NCBI GenBank assembly: GCA_033296885.1
Contig: MU863876.1
Location: 62,001-126,000 of the forward strand
Direction of reading: 5' to 3'
From: Triangularia verruculosa
Taxonomy: Eukaryota; Ascomycota; Sordariomycetes; Sordariales; Podosporaceae
Length of the DNA stretch: 64,000 nucleotides
Under the pieces are notes generated by a model that searched no databases, had not been told where the DNA came from, and saw only the letters and a list, made by a program, of their open reading frames with translations. The stretch's first letter is position 1. Each line of letters opens with the position of its first letter. Of this stretch, positions 1-10,499 are shown piece by piece. Made by a program: the position numbers and the translations under genes.

Positions 1-556
1 CTGTCCTGGTGGGTGCTTTGGTGCATCTGGCCCTTGCCCGCTGTTCAGGGACGGGTTCCGTAGCCGGGCCTCAAAATCTACCAGTCTCTTGTTGAGGTAT
101 AGGTCCAGTGGTAGCACCCAGGTTTCGGTTTCCAAGTTTCTGATCAGTGTGGCCTTGTATGCTCCGGCCACTATCCTGAGGTTCCTTGTCTGGGCCTTCG
201 CGAGCCTCTTCGCTAGACCCTGCGGTTGACCCCCAGCTGGTGTAGGTGTGTGGTAGTTGGTAGCTCCGTATGCTATGGCGCTTCTAATGCACTTGGTGTA
301 TACCTCCCGCGCTCTGGTGAGGCTTGGACCCCAAGTCTTGGCTGCAATCCTAGACAGTGCGTAGTCCTGAGTCCTAAGCTTTCCAGCTACTTTCGCCTCG
401 TGCGCTCTCCAGTTCAGTCTCCAGTCCAGCCATATACCTAAGAATCTGGCATAAGGCTGTGGTTTAATTTCTGTGCTGTCTCGGTTTGCTGGCTGGGCTA
501 GGTGTAGTGGCTCAGTCCACTGAGCTCGGCCTTTGTTAAAGTGTATTAGTTCTTCA
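1..556 (-). mobile_element. Truncated LINE (Tad1/I-like) reverse transcriptase, C-terminal part
   Basis: Read on the minus strand from about 556 to 1 there is one uninterrupted frame. It contains segments typical of the end of fungal non-LTR reverse transcriptases: ELIHFNKGR, then ARFLGIWLDWRLNW, then ALSRIAAKTWGPSLTRAR, then a stretch resembling the thumb (LAKAQTRNLRIVAGAYKAT) and PLDLYLNKRLVDFEARL. The catalytic YADD box lies further N-terminal and is not present. The piece is cut by the window edge on one side. On the other it ends exactly where the Fot1-like reading frame begins at 557. It has no RIP-type stops, unlike its neighbours. Family recognition is from motif memory; the exact clade is uncertain. 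Confidence 0.72.
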
Positions 557-2158
557 ATGGCCAAATATACCGAGGAAGATCTCGCAAATGCCGAACAAGA
601 CATTCTTGGTGGTATGAGCCAGCGCCAAGCGTCGGACAAGCATAGAGTTCCACGTTCCACACTAAGGCACCGCATCTTAGGAACCCAGGTTTGCAAACAG
701 GCCCATGAAAATCAACAGTGGCTCTCTCAGGGCCAGGAAGACCTCATCGTTCAATGGATCCTTCGTCAGGAAAGCCTTGGCTACGCTCCCACTCAGGCCA
801 ACGTGAGAGCTCTGGTGGCCAGTATACTGGCTGAACAAGCCGATTTTCACTCCATTGGGAAGCACTGGGTAACCCGCTTTATTGGCCGTCATCCCAGTAT
901 TAAAACGAAGGTGGGAAAGAAGATTGACTACGCCAGAGTCAACGAAGCTACCCCGGAGAATATCAACAGGTTCTTTGACCTGTATTCCACCGTTGACTGG
1001 ATCAAGCCCAAGAACAGGTACAACCATGATGAAGTGGGAATAATGGAAGGTCAGGGAGAGAACGGCTTGGTTATAGGGTCTTCAATGAGGGATAAGAAGT
1101 CTGTATACGTCAAACAGAATGGAAGAAGGACCTGGACTACCATGCTGGAGTGCATCTCCCAGGATGGGAGAGTCCTCCCCCCCGGGGTCATCTTCAAAGG
1201 CCAAGACCTTCAAAAGCAATGGTTTAAGGACCAATTCGATAAGGACTGGTATGTGGCCGTATCATCGAACGGCTGGACCAGCAACGACCTTGCCGTAGGA
1301 TAGCTTGAAGAGGTCTTCATCCCAAGGACCCAACCAGAGGATCCCTCAGAACCACGTCTTCTTATTTGTGATGGGCACGGCTCCCATACCACTGACGACT
1401 TCATGATCCGGTGCTACAGGAGCAATATATACCTTCTCTTCTTGCCCCCCCATTGCTCCCACGTCTTACAACCCCTTGATATTGGTTGCTTTTCCAGTGT
1501 GAAGAAGGCGTATAAGAGACTTGTGGCGGTGAACGACGCCCTCACCAACTGTACCCCTGACGGCAAGGTGGACTTGGTCCGGCTGTATGACCTTGCCCGC
1601 CAGAGGGGCTTCAGGAAGGAGAATATTGCCGGCGGCTGGCGTGGATCAGGGTTGTGGCCCATACGTAGGAGCAAACCGCTCTCTTCAAGCCAGGTGGTAG
1701 TCCCTGCGGTGCCGTTGGATCTGTCTTCCAAACCACCAAATTTGCATATCGTGGGAGACTCTGAGGTAGCCAGGGAGGTCAGGGACCTACTTGCCTACGA
1801 TACGCTAGCGGGAAAACGTCTTGCCGTAAGGATTCTCACCGGTGCCATACTCACCCTGAGATCAGAGGCATCGATCCACAAGGCTGATGCGAAAAGGCAC
1901 CAACAAAACGCCCACAAGGCCCAGGAAGCAAGGAAAAGGCGCAAGTTAAATAGAGAAGATTCGAATTCCAAGTTTGTAAGGCTTTGTGAACTGGAAGAGG
2001 CTCGTATTGAAGGGAGGGTGGTGGAGGAAGAAGTGGTGCCCAGGGAGGATGTAGAGCAGCCGGAGCCAGCCGAGCCTTTGCAGCGCAGCGCACGTCATCG
2101 GGTCCAAACCCGGCGTAAGAGAGAAGCAGACGAAATGTCTGACTCTAACAGTAATTAA
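557..2158 (+). pseudogene. Fot1/pogo-type DDE transposase, broken by one in-frame stop
   Basis: Two open stretches (557-1300 and 1304-2158) lie in the same frame and are separated only by TAG at 1301-1303. The N-terminal part starts MAKYTEEDLANAEQDIL, a Psq/CENP-B type helix-turn-helix, followed by the Tc5/CENP-B DNA-binding region. The DDE_1 catalytic core follows: HDEVGIMEG (first Asp), ICDGHGSH (second Asp, after the stop) and QPLDIGCFSSVKKAY (third Asp). The C-terminus is basic and acidic. In this family the stop position normally holds Trp before LEEVF, so TGG to TAG is the likely change; it fits RIP but could be a single mutation. No terminal inverted repeat was found at either end, so the element appears truncated at both sides. 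A second, heavily mutated relative lies at 8508-10457. Confidence 0.85.
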
Positions 2159-2600
2159 GCTACATTTTAGTATAACTCCCATAGAAATTGACCCAATATT
2201 GGTCTTATTGTAGGGAGTGTAAGCATTCAGGGGTAATCTCATCAACGTTATATAGCTAATATAGGGGGGTGGTCCATCTCCCTAGGCGGGCCATTTCCCG
2301 GTCATCCAACCTACCATCGAAACTTACAACTATCATCGCATTGCATTTTCCTTATATAAAGTCTTATAATAACTGCCCATAGCTTAATCAATATCTAGTA
2401 CTCCTACGCTTTATATCACCCATACATAGTCCTCGAAGAATTATCATTTACAACCAAGGACAAATAAAGGGCCGGCCTATTTAGCCGTAGTTAAAGGTAT
2501 TAAGATCAGTACCCTAACAAACAGATTTCCAGATAAATTCGTCGTCTAAAATCTTAACCGCAGTCCAATGTCTTATCTATATACCAAACGAAACGTCTAT
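2159..2600. other. Downstream remnant of Fot1 copy and AT-rich spacer
   Basis: Holds about 80 bp resembling the 3' untranslated end of the Fot1-like element, including the motif GCATTCAGGGGTAATCT that recurs at 10371-10387. AT-rich sequence without a recognisable gene follows. Confidence 0.5.
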
Positions 2601-3500
2601 CCTAAAGCTTAGTTCTAGGCCTCGGCCAGCTTAACATCGAATACGTCGACAAACTTCCGGCTAAGGTCGCCCTTTTCCACCCAGATATTTTCAATAGCCG
2701 GCTACCCTTACCACTTAGCCTTATACTCGATATACCCCTTAGTCTTTCGTCGTACGACCAGTTTCTCAAACTCGAACAATTCCTAGACGGGTTCGGATCT
2801 AAATTAAGCAACAGCTCCGAGACCAACATTCTCGTTTTTTACCCAACTATTATCACTCTCCGGGTATCCTACCCACTTCACTTTATACCATACCCTCTTC
2901 CCGATCCTACCTTTTACAATTAACTTCTCCACTTCGTAAACGTCATTATAAACAATTAATAGCTCCTCATTAGATTACGCTATATCGCTAGCCGGTAGTT
3001 TTCGAAAGCGCTATAATACAGCATCTATAGCAAATTCTACAGCAGTTATATACATAGAAGTGCGCACAGCAGAGCTACCTATAAACGTCGGGTCATCCTC
3101 TATCCGTATATTCGGGTTAACCGAATCGTCGCTACCGACAGATAAACGCAAATTATCGAAATCAAGTAAAAACTAATAATTAAGATCCATAAATATATTA
3201 TCGGGTAGGGACGAAAGCGGGGTATTTAAACTAGAATAACTATTATCCGAGGCGCTACTATATTAGGTACTACAATGTAGAGAGTATATGCTAAATACAG
3301 CCAGCGTCTTAGTTACGTTAAATCGGCTAAAATCGGCTACTAAAGTATTAATAAATATATAGTTAATTAGTCGGGAAGAGCGACGTTTAGCGGTCCGTTT
3401 TCTATCTAGTTATTCGTATATATCTGGTTATTCGTATACCTGATCTTCTTTTAACTAAGAGCGTAGCCGCTTTCTTCTTAAAATAATAGAAGCTTTAATT
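2600..3500 (-). pseudogene. RIP-ruined gene for a tandem chromodomain protein
   Basis: On the minus strand a single frame runs from about 3500 to 2600, interrupted only by TAA/TAG codons that would be Gln or Trp before RIP. Near the end are two chromodomain-like segments in the same frame. The first (about 2945-2835) contains VYEVEKLIVKGR, then YKVKWVGYPESDNSWV. The second (about 2795-2640) contains ELFEFEKLVVRRKTKGYIEY, then KAKW and NIWVEKGDL. Upstream lie an acidic linker (VGSDDSVNPNIRIEDDP) and a basic stretch. Chromodomains bind methylated histone tails and also occur at the end of Gypsy chromovirus integrases, but two in tandem after a long non-integrase region argue for a stand-alone protein. 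Start and exact ends are unknown. Confidence 0.6.
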
Positions 3501-4100
3501 CTTGTTTGCTGCGTTGCCCTATAGGCCTGTAATACAGTGCCTACAGGGGAGCTACAGTGAACTATGCGCTGTAGCAATGCGTAGCGGAAGCGGAAGAAAG
3601 GGGTACGACAGCAGTGCTGAAGGAAGCAAGACCACTGTTATTACAGTGGGCAAGACGTCACAGTACAGAGGCTTTGAGTGCTTGTACTTAGTCTAATACA
3701 GAGGCTTTGAATGCATATATATTATTGACTTATGCTCTATTGCTTATACTTGCTTACATACAGGATTGAAAGGAGAGGAGAGGTCTACTTATACAGGTAT
3801 ACTGGTCTTCCAGCATGTTCTACAGGGCACTGGGCCCCTGTAAGGTGGCGGGATACTCTGTGGAGCAACTAAGCTATAGGAGGTATAGCTTAGTTCTATA
3901 AGCTTCGATATCCTTCCATTGCTGACAAATCCCTCGGCACTTCAACACCTAGGTCCTACTTGGCACCTATTATGTGCCACACGTTAACAATTCTATTAAC
4001 CTAGCTCTCGTTTAGTAAGATTTTAACGCGAGGTTTGCCACTCCGATAGGCGTCGTATATATAGTATTAGAAGTTTAACTCCGATTGAAATTTCGTATCG
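3501..4100. other. Less-mutated spacer, possible LTR-like fragment
   Basis: Between two RIP-damaged relics, about 3510-3960 has normal GC content and few TA dinucleotides. Repeated words such as CAGAGGCTTTGA (3667 and 3702) and the strings CTTGCTTACATACAG and GGGCACTGGGCCCCTGT give it the look of a retrotransposon LTR or leader. No paired LTR is visible, so this stays a guess. Confidence 0.25.
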
Positions 4101-4449
4101 TATAGGAAATATAGGTATGGAATAGGACCCTCGGTAACGAAGCTTTAAATATAAGCCGTAGTATATTCCCAGATATATTACTATTAGTTATATTATTTTA
4201 AAAACTACTTTATTCGCTTATCCGCTAGTAGACTTTCGTTCCCGAGATAATAAAGACAGTGTCCGATATATATAATAGTATTACGGAATATCACTAGGTC
4301 GTACTAGAAAAGTACATTGCTATTGCTAATATAATCTTAATAGTAATTCTCCTAATCTTTTTTGGCGGTTACCCACTTGCTATAATGGAAATAGAATTCT
4401 GTAAAACTAGATTTAGCTTTATAATAGCTTTCGAAGTAATAGAATATAT

Positions 4450-6200
4450 ATTTTTATCTATCTTTAATAAGGAAGTTAATATAATTATTAGCAGTTATAA
4501 TAGCTCTGTTATATTTAGGATAGGTTATTTTTACCTTGTAATATCTCGAGTATAAGAAAGAATTAGATAGTAGTTATTTATGGGTTGTAATATTTCCTAG
4601 TACGTAATACGGGAGTTGTTTATTCGAAGGGTAATAAGGTTCTCTATTGCGGAGATACCTTTTTAACTCCGTAGCGGAACGGCGAACGGTAGAATATAAG
4701 TAAGGCTATCCCGCTTAGGTACTATACGGCGGATAACATAATCAAAATAACTACGGTACTATTCACCCTTCTTAGGCGCTTTACCTTTAACTTACCCCTA
4801 AAATCTCCGGATTTTTTCTAACTCTTTATCGATTAACCGTTAACGTAGATTATAGACTTAGCGCCGTTGTACTTAAAGCTCTTTATGCTTATCGGTCGGA
4901 GTAATGTTAATTTAAATAGATAGATTATTAATCTACTTATAAAGCTTAATAAAGTTTTTATAGTGTTTTAATTTTTCGAGGTTTTTAGAGGGGAGCGAAA
5001 ATAGAATATCTAGGATTTTTCTTATAAACGTAGAACGGAAGTTTTCTATAAAATTTCGCTTTGGTTCTAGGTTAAGGAAAGCCGCCGCTCCGTCTATATT
5101 ACTTATATCGTTTAAATAGTAGTTAATAAAAGTCTTTAAGTTTCTATACTTAACGAACTTTATTACCTAACTAAGCAAATAGCTACTATTTATTGTAAAT
5201 TAGTTTAATATATTATAGATTTTAAGAGAAAGTTCCTTACCGTCTACTTTAATAAGTAATTCTTTTCGAGGGGCATATAATCCTACCCTATCTATAAATC
5301 CCGACCGTATTGCCTATACGGAATACTGGGCACTCTACGTAGTCTGGTTTTTAATCTCCCGAGTTAATTTATCTATAGATATCTCTAGAAAGACTAGATC
5401 GTCTAAAACTTCGTTCCGCTACTCTATAATCCGGAAATTACTACGAAGGTTCAGCCTCGTATTAAGGATATTATAAAGAATATTATAGTCCTTAAAAGCA
5501 CCCGTTAAAATTATAATTATAAGGAGAAATAAGAGACTATTTGCGAAAAGTAGAGGGGTAGGTCTTAGTTTTTCGTATAGAGGATATTTCGGTCTATATA
5601 AATCCAAAAACTATTAGCAAACTCGCCAAATATAAGAAAAATAATAGAATCCTATAACTCACTTCTTTAGTGTATCTTATATACCTTTAGTAAAATCCCT
5701 CTTAAACCCTATCTTAATCTTAGGTTCCCTATCTTACTATATAACTATATAAAAAAGGTCCTAATTATAAGAGGTTAATATAGATCCTATCTCTTCTCTT
5801 TACAAGTATACCGACTTTATATATCGCCTTACATATTTCCTATAACCTTATACTAGTATAGGTATATAACTTTAATAGGGCGCTTTAATTTACCCGGCTC
5901 CCTTTATATATATATTTATAGTAGTTAAACAATTAAAAATACTCTTCCATAGCTGTATAATTCTTTATCGTTAAGTAGGTCGGTACTTTTTCCATTACTA
6001 ATAGAGGAATTATATATCTAAGCTCGTCTCTAATATACTATATCCTGTTAATAATAATATTACAGTTAAAAAAAATAGAAAATAAGCTCTTGAATTATAC
6101 TTATATTATATACCGTATTATAGATAGTATAGGGAATAGATTTCTTTATCATTCTTTCCTATTATAATATAAATATTCGTATTTTCTATTGTATAGACTT
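4450..6200 (-). pseudogene. RIP-ruined DUF3435 (FluG-domain-type, tyrosine recombinase-like) gene
   Basis: Minus-strand reading, with many TAA/TAG codons standing for Gln or Trp, recovers the order of segments seen in fungal DUF3435 proteins. About 5990-5900 reads VPTYLTIKNYTAMEEYF. About 5620-5500 reads PLYEKLRPTPLLFANSLLFL then TGAFKDYNI. About 5310-5230 reads GLYAPRKELLIKVDGKEL. About 5170-5060 reads KYRNLKTFINYYLNDISNID then GAAAFLNLEPKRNFIEN. About 4900-4840 reads a segment like LQVQRRQVYNLRQRLIDKEL, and about 4740-4670 a tail with RRIVPKRDSLTYI. DUF3435 contains a tyrosine-recombinase fold and is the family of Starship captains and Crypton-like elements. Family placement is from remembered family text. 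No Arg/His/Tyr catalytic set could be confirmed through the mutations. Confidence 0.6.
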
Positions 6201-7288
6201 AACGGTTAGCCTATTCAGATTCTTATCTAATCGCGCTTTAATTAAACGTATAACCAACTTAGTAAAATACTTTATTATTTTCATATCACGCAGGTCTAAT
6301 CCTTTAAATTTCGCCTCGTACTTAACTTATATTAGTACTTTTAATTAAATTTACATATAGATCTCAATAACATACGCTTACCAAATATCTATTATCGAGA
6401 AATACTTTTACTCAGAATTAATACTAAGTTTCTTATAGACGGGGTTACCGTTAATCCCAGATTTATCTTCAGAGAGCCTGTCCTACAAAGCAGCCTCGAT
6501 CAAGTCATTTAGGTCTATCCCCTTCCTCCCTCTTCAATCCTAAGTACCTTAGTCGGAATCTTCTTTCCTGGCTCTCTTAGCTCGGTTATCCTTATCAGAT
6601 TTACTACGCTTTTTACTACCTACGTTTATTTAAGCGAGCTTAGAAAGTCTACAAGGTGTAAGTAAATAAAGTATAATAATATAAGAGCTTCTTCTAAGTT
6701 CTTTAATAATAATATAAGATAAGAACGGAGGGGGATAGAAGAGAGTAAGAGGAATAAGGGAAAGAGAGGAATAAAGGAAAGAGAGAATAAGGAAAAGAGA
6801 GATGTCAAAAGAAATACTAGCTATTTATAAACATACAGCCTAGGTAAATAAGACAAAAGGGTAGAGATAACCTCTTAAATTCCTCTGACCCTCCTCCTGT
6901 ACCGGTATTACAGGGGTATAGTATACTTATTTAATAGTTTTCCAGGAATTAATATACCTCTCGCTAACTTAGGTTCGGAATTCCGGCCAGCATTCCCATA
7001 GTATAGGTAAGTAAATATATAGACGGAAAGTATTTTAATTATATAAACTACAAGGGCCATACAACCGCCCTCGAAAAAACGTATAAAATATGCAGTCTTT
7101 CTACTTAAGTCTAGCGCTAAGCGTAATTTATACGGTCGTTAAAAAACTCTTCATCCGTCTCCCACAATTCCCAACAATATAAACTTTATCTAATCAACTT
7201 AATAACGGAAAATCATACTTACCCTACGACCTTCCGCAATACTACCGCTACTTTTTCATAAATAAAGCAGGAATATATACTCCCAAAA
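6201..7288. other. AT-rich RIP-affected spacer with a purine-rich tract
   Basis: No gene was recognised. About 6725-6805 is a run of A and G (GAGAGAATAAGG-like words) on the plus strand. The rest is AT-rich with TA-heavy words, consistent with RIP of older repeats. Confidence 0.5.
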
Positions 7289-7857
7289 AAGTATAGAATA
7301 TTCTCCATTTTATAGACGGGGTCCGTATACTACATCTAAGAGCCGTTTCTAGCTTCTTATCCCTCAACATTTGCAGGGTCGAGCAACCTCTAAATACGGC
7401 TCCAGGTACATATATATTTCCACCTCCGAAAACTACTCCAATACCTCGGAAAGCAAGAATATCCGACTTGTAAAGAAGTATAGAAATATACACTCTATTT
7501 TTTAGACGGGGTTCGTATAATACATCTAAGAGCCGTTTCTAGCTCCTTATTATAACCCTCAACATCTATAGGGTCAAATAACCTCCAAATACGGCTCCAG
7601 GTACATACGTATTTCCACCTCCGAGAACTACTCCAACACCTCAGAAGGGCAAGGATATCCGGCTTACAAAAAAGTATAGAAATATACACTCCATTTTTAA
7701 ACGGGGTTCGTATATATATCTAAGAGCTGTTTCTAGCTCCTTATCCCTCAATATCTGCAGGGTCGAACAACCTCCAAACACAGCTCTAGGTACATATGTA
7801 TTTCCACCTCCGAGAATTACTCCAACACCTCGGAAAGGCAAGGATCTCCGGCTTATA
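7289..7857. repeat. Three tandem copies of a ~190-bp repeat
   Basis: Three diverged direct copies begin with AAGTATAG at about 7289, 7476 and 7672, giving units of about 187, 196 and 186 bp. Shared landmarks in each are TTTTNTAGACGGGGT, CATCTAAGAGC(C/T)GTTTCTAGCT, GGTACATA and TTTCCACCTCCGA. On the minus strand each unit keeps a related short open frame (GGGN(I/T)YVP, then LETALR). Differences are mostly C/T and G/A, as expected after RIP of a tandem array. Confidence 0.85.
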
Positions 7858-8129
7858 ATATTACGCGCCTAAGGCTGCAGCTCATAAAGAAAATTATTTA
7901 CGGCAGTTTTAGAACAGACTAGACGTAACGCGTCTTAACCATACATTCTATATAATATTAAAGATATTAGGTTAGGTTAGTAGATAAGATAGGTTTAATA
8001 TTTAAGATGCGAAGTCAAGCTACTAGAGCACGAATTTTCGTGAGAGAACACTTTCAAAGGAGTCCTAGACTAGCGTCATAGAACAAGCTTATAAGAGTAC
8101 CATCAGTAGTAAGTAAGTAAACCATTAAC
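7858..8129. other. Spacer, no gene seen
   Basis: Mixed-composition sequence between the 190-bp array and the minisatellite; nothing recognised. Confidence 0.4.
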
Positions 8130-8350
8130 AGGATAAGCAGATCATAAGCAACCCAGAGCAGCCCTAAGCACGGTAAGCAAACCCTGAGCAGTCCATAAGC
8201 GAGGTGAGCAGACCCTAAGCACACTTTGAGCGAGGTGAGCAGACCCTGAGCAGACCCTAAGCAGTCCCTAAGCGAGGTGAGCAGACCCTGAGCAGACCCT
8301 AAACGAAGTAAGCAGACCCTAAGCAGTCCCTAAGTAAGGTAAGCAGACCG
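8130..8350. repeat. Minisatellite with AAGCAGACCCT / AAGCGAGGTG words
   Basis: An irregular array of 10-13 bp words: GAGCAGACCCT, AAGCAGTCCCT and AAGCGAGGTG alternate roughly 20 times. Point differences are mostly transitions. The array ends about 160 bp before the left terminal repeat of the second Fot1 copy. Confidence 0.8.
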
Positions 8351-8507
8351 GAGCCAAAGATAAGCCGGTCCTAAGCTCCACCTAATTCAGGACAGATAAA
8401 GCGGCGAGAAGTCACGTAGCGAATTGTATCCAGATTCCGGTGGTACAACAGTGGCTGTGATAACACAATCTCGTGGTCAAGAATTGTTATCCAGCCTTGG
8501 GACTAAC

Positions 8508-8537
8508 TAGGTCGGAGCACACAGTTACCGGGCACCC
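8508..8537 (+). repeat. Left terminal inverted repeat of Fot1 copy 2
   Basis: 30 bp identical to the reverse complement of 10428-10457. Beyond one mismatch the match continues for three more bases. Confidence 0.95.
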
Positions 8538-10427
8538 TAAGAAGCCGCGCATGCGCCTATCTTTGAACCTACCAGACTTCCACACCCAACCCTCCCTAGC
8601 TCCACAGATAACCCTCCCAACAAGCCATGGGCGCACCACCTTATATTCCACCTCCCGAGCTCAAAAATAAAGCTTTTCTTCTTCTTTTTTTTTCCCTCAA
8701 GAAGCCCAGATAAAGACCTACACGGAAAAGGATTTGCGGGATGCCGAATTAGCAGTTGACGCTAGGAAACCAGTACGTACTGCTACCAAAGAGCACAGCA
8801 TTCCATCCTCAACACTAGCCGATCGTATCAACGAAGCCATACCGAAGAGGCTTGCCCACGAAGGACAACAGAGGCTTTCCCACAGCCAAAAAAATAAGCT
8901 TATAGAATAGATCCTTCGTTAAAAAAGCTTTAGCTACGCTCCCACCCACGCTAATATATTCGCTCTAGCCACCCATATACTGGAGCGCTAGGGAGAAAAG
9001 AAACCCGGAAAACAATGGGTATCCCACTTTATTCGAAAGCGCCTAAAAATTAAAACTAAATTAGGCAAGAAAATCGACTACTCCCGTATTAACGGAGTAA
9101 CCCCGGAAAAGATTAACGGCTTCTTTAACCTATATAATACTATAACCTAGATTAAGAAGAAGAACAAATATAATACTAATAAGGTAGGTATAATAGAGGG
9201 AATAGGGGCTAACGGACTAGTCGTTGGGTCTTCTATTAGGGCTCCTAAATCTATATACATTAAGGAGAATAGAAAACGAATCTGGACCACTATACTTAAA
9301 TATATCTTACAGGATAGCCGATATCTTACGCCCTACGTTATCTTTAAGGGCAAGAAGGTCCAAAAGCAGTAGTTTAATAAAGACTACCGTGAATATTAGT
9401 ATATTAATACTACAGAGAAAGGCTAGACTAGTAATAATATTACTATTATTTAGTTAACAAAGGTCTTTATCCCTGAAATCCGACTTAACGATAATTCCAA
9501 ACCACGGCTTCTTATCTATAACGGTCACGGTAACTACTATACCGACGAGTTTATAATTAAATATTTCTGGAATAATATCTACCTTCTTTTCTTACCTCCC
9601 TATAGCTCTCACGTTCTTTAGCCCCTTAATATTAACTGTTTTTCGAGCTTGAAAGGTGCCTATAAGCGCCTCGCCCGGGACTATAATATAGCCAGCGATT
9701 CCACCTTATTCAGAAAGGTAGGATTTCTAGATTTATACGCTTTAGTAAGGCCTATCGGCTTTAAGAAAACGAATATATAGGTAGGTTGGCGAGGGACTGG
9801 AATTTTTCTAAAAAACCGCAATAAACCCTTTAAAAGTAAGTAGGTCGTTTACCCCTAGCAAGTACTACCATAAGTCACCGAAAACCCAGCTTTTAGGGCT
9901 ATAAAAGACGGCTAAATTTATTAGGATATTAAGAAGTTACTGGATAAAGTGTTAACCGGGCTTAGAAAGCGCGTTGCTATAAGGAGCATTACCAATAAGC
10001 TGTTGACTTAATAGTTCGAAATAACGGTTCTATAGAGGGAGGCTTTAAATTGGAAAAAGTAGTTTGAAGAAGTTCGCTAGGCCCGGAAAAAGAAAGCCGT
10101 GGCAAAGGAGGATCTAAACCGAAGATTTATGATGCTCTGTGATATTGAGGTTGAGCGGGCACGGGAGGTAGGGAGGCGGGTGGTTGAGAAGAAGGTGGAG
10201 GAATGCAAAGTAAACAAACCGGCCAGGCGCAGCGGCCGGAAGCGCACCAAAACCCAACGGAAGAAGGAAGCCGACGAAATGGATAAAGAGGACAGTGAAT
10301 GAGCTTTATTTTGGTAGTTTTCCCATATAAATAAACCCCAAATTAGTCGAGATCTGTTGATTGCAAGCATTCAGGGGTAATCTGGATGACGCTGGTGGCT
10401 GGTGGCTGGGCCCCGCCCGGGATCTTG

Positions 10428-10457
10428 GGGTGCCCGGTAACTGTGTGCTCCGACCTA
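10428..10457 (-). repeat. Right terminal inverted repeat of Fot1 copy 2
   Basis: Exact reverse complement of 8508-8537. It lies 42 bp from the pectate lyase stop codon, so the element inserted into that gene's 3' flank. Confidence 0.95.
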
Positions 10458-10499
10458 ACCCCGAGGTAGCTAGAGGCGCGCAGGTACTTTGCGTCATAT

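Larger units (their letters stand above)
8508..10457 (+). mobile_element. Second Fot1/pogo element, full length but RIP-killed
   Basis: Terminal inverted repeats are perfect over 30 bp: left 8508-8537 starting TAGGTCGGAGCACACAGTTA, right 10428-10457 its exact reverse complement. The TA at each outer end is the expected Fot1 target duplication, giving a 1.95-kb element. The interior from about 8708 resembles the transposase at 557-2158: KTYTEKDLRDAEL at the N-terminus and a C-terminal piece at 10099-10302 ending KKEADEMDKEDSE. The middle is littered with TAA and TAG where Gln or Trp is expected (for example W and Q near 8907-8923). It cannot encode an active enzyme, although the ends look usable in trans. 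Confidence 0.92.

Noticed and set aside
8130..8350. CRISPR-like array
   Set aside because: Word lengths are irregular, there are no unique spacers, and the genome is eukaryotic. It is a minisatellite.
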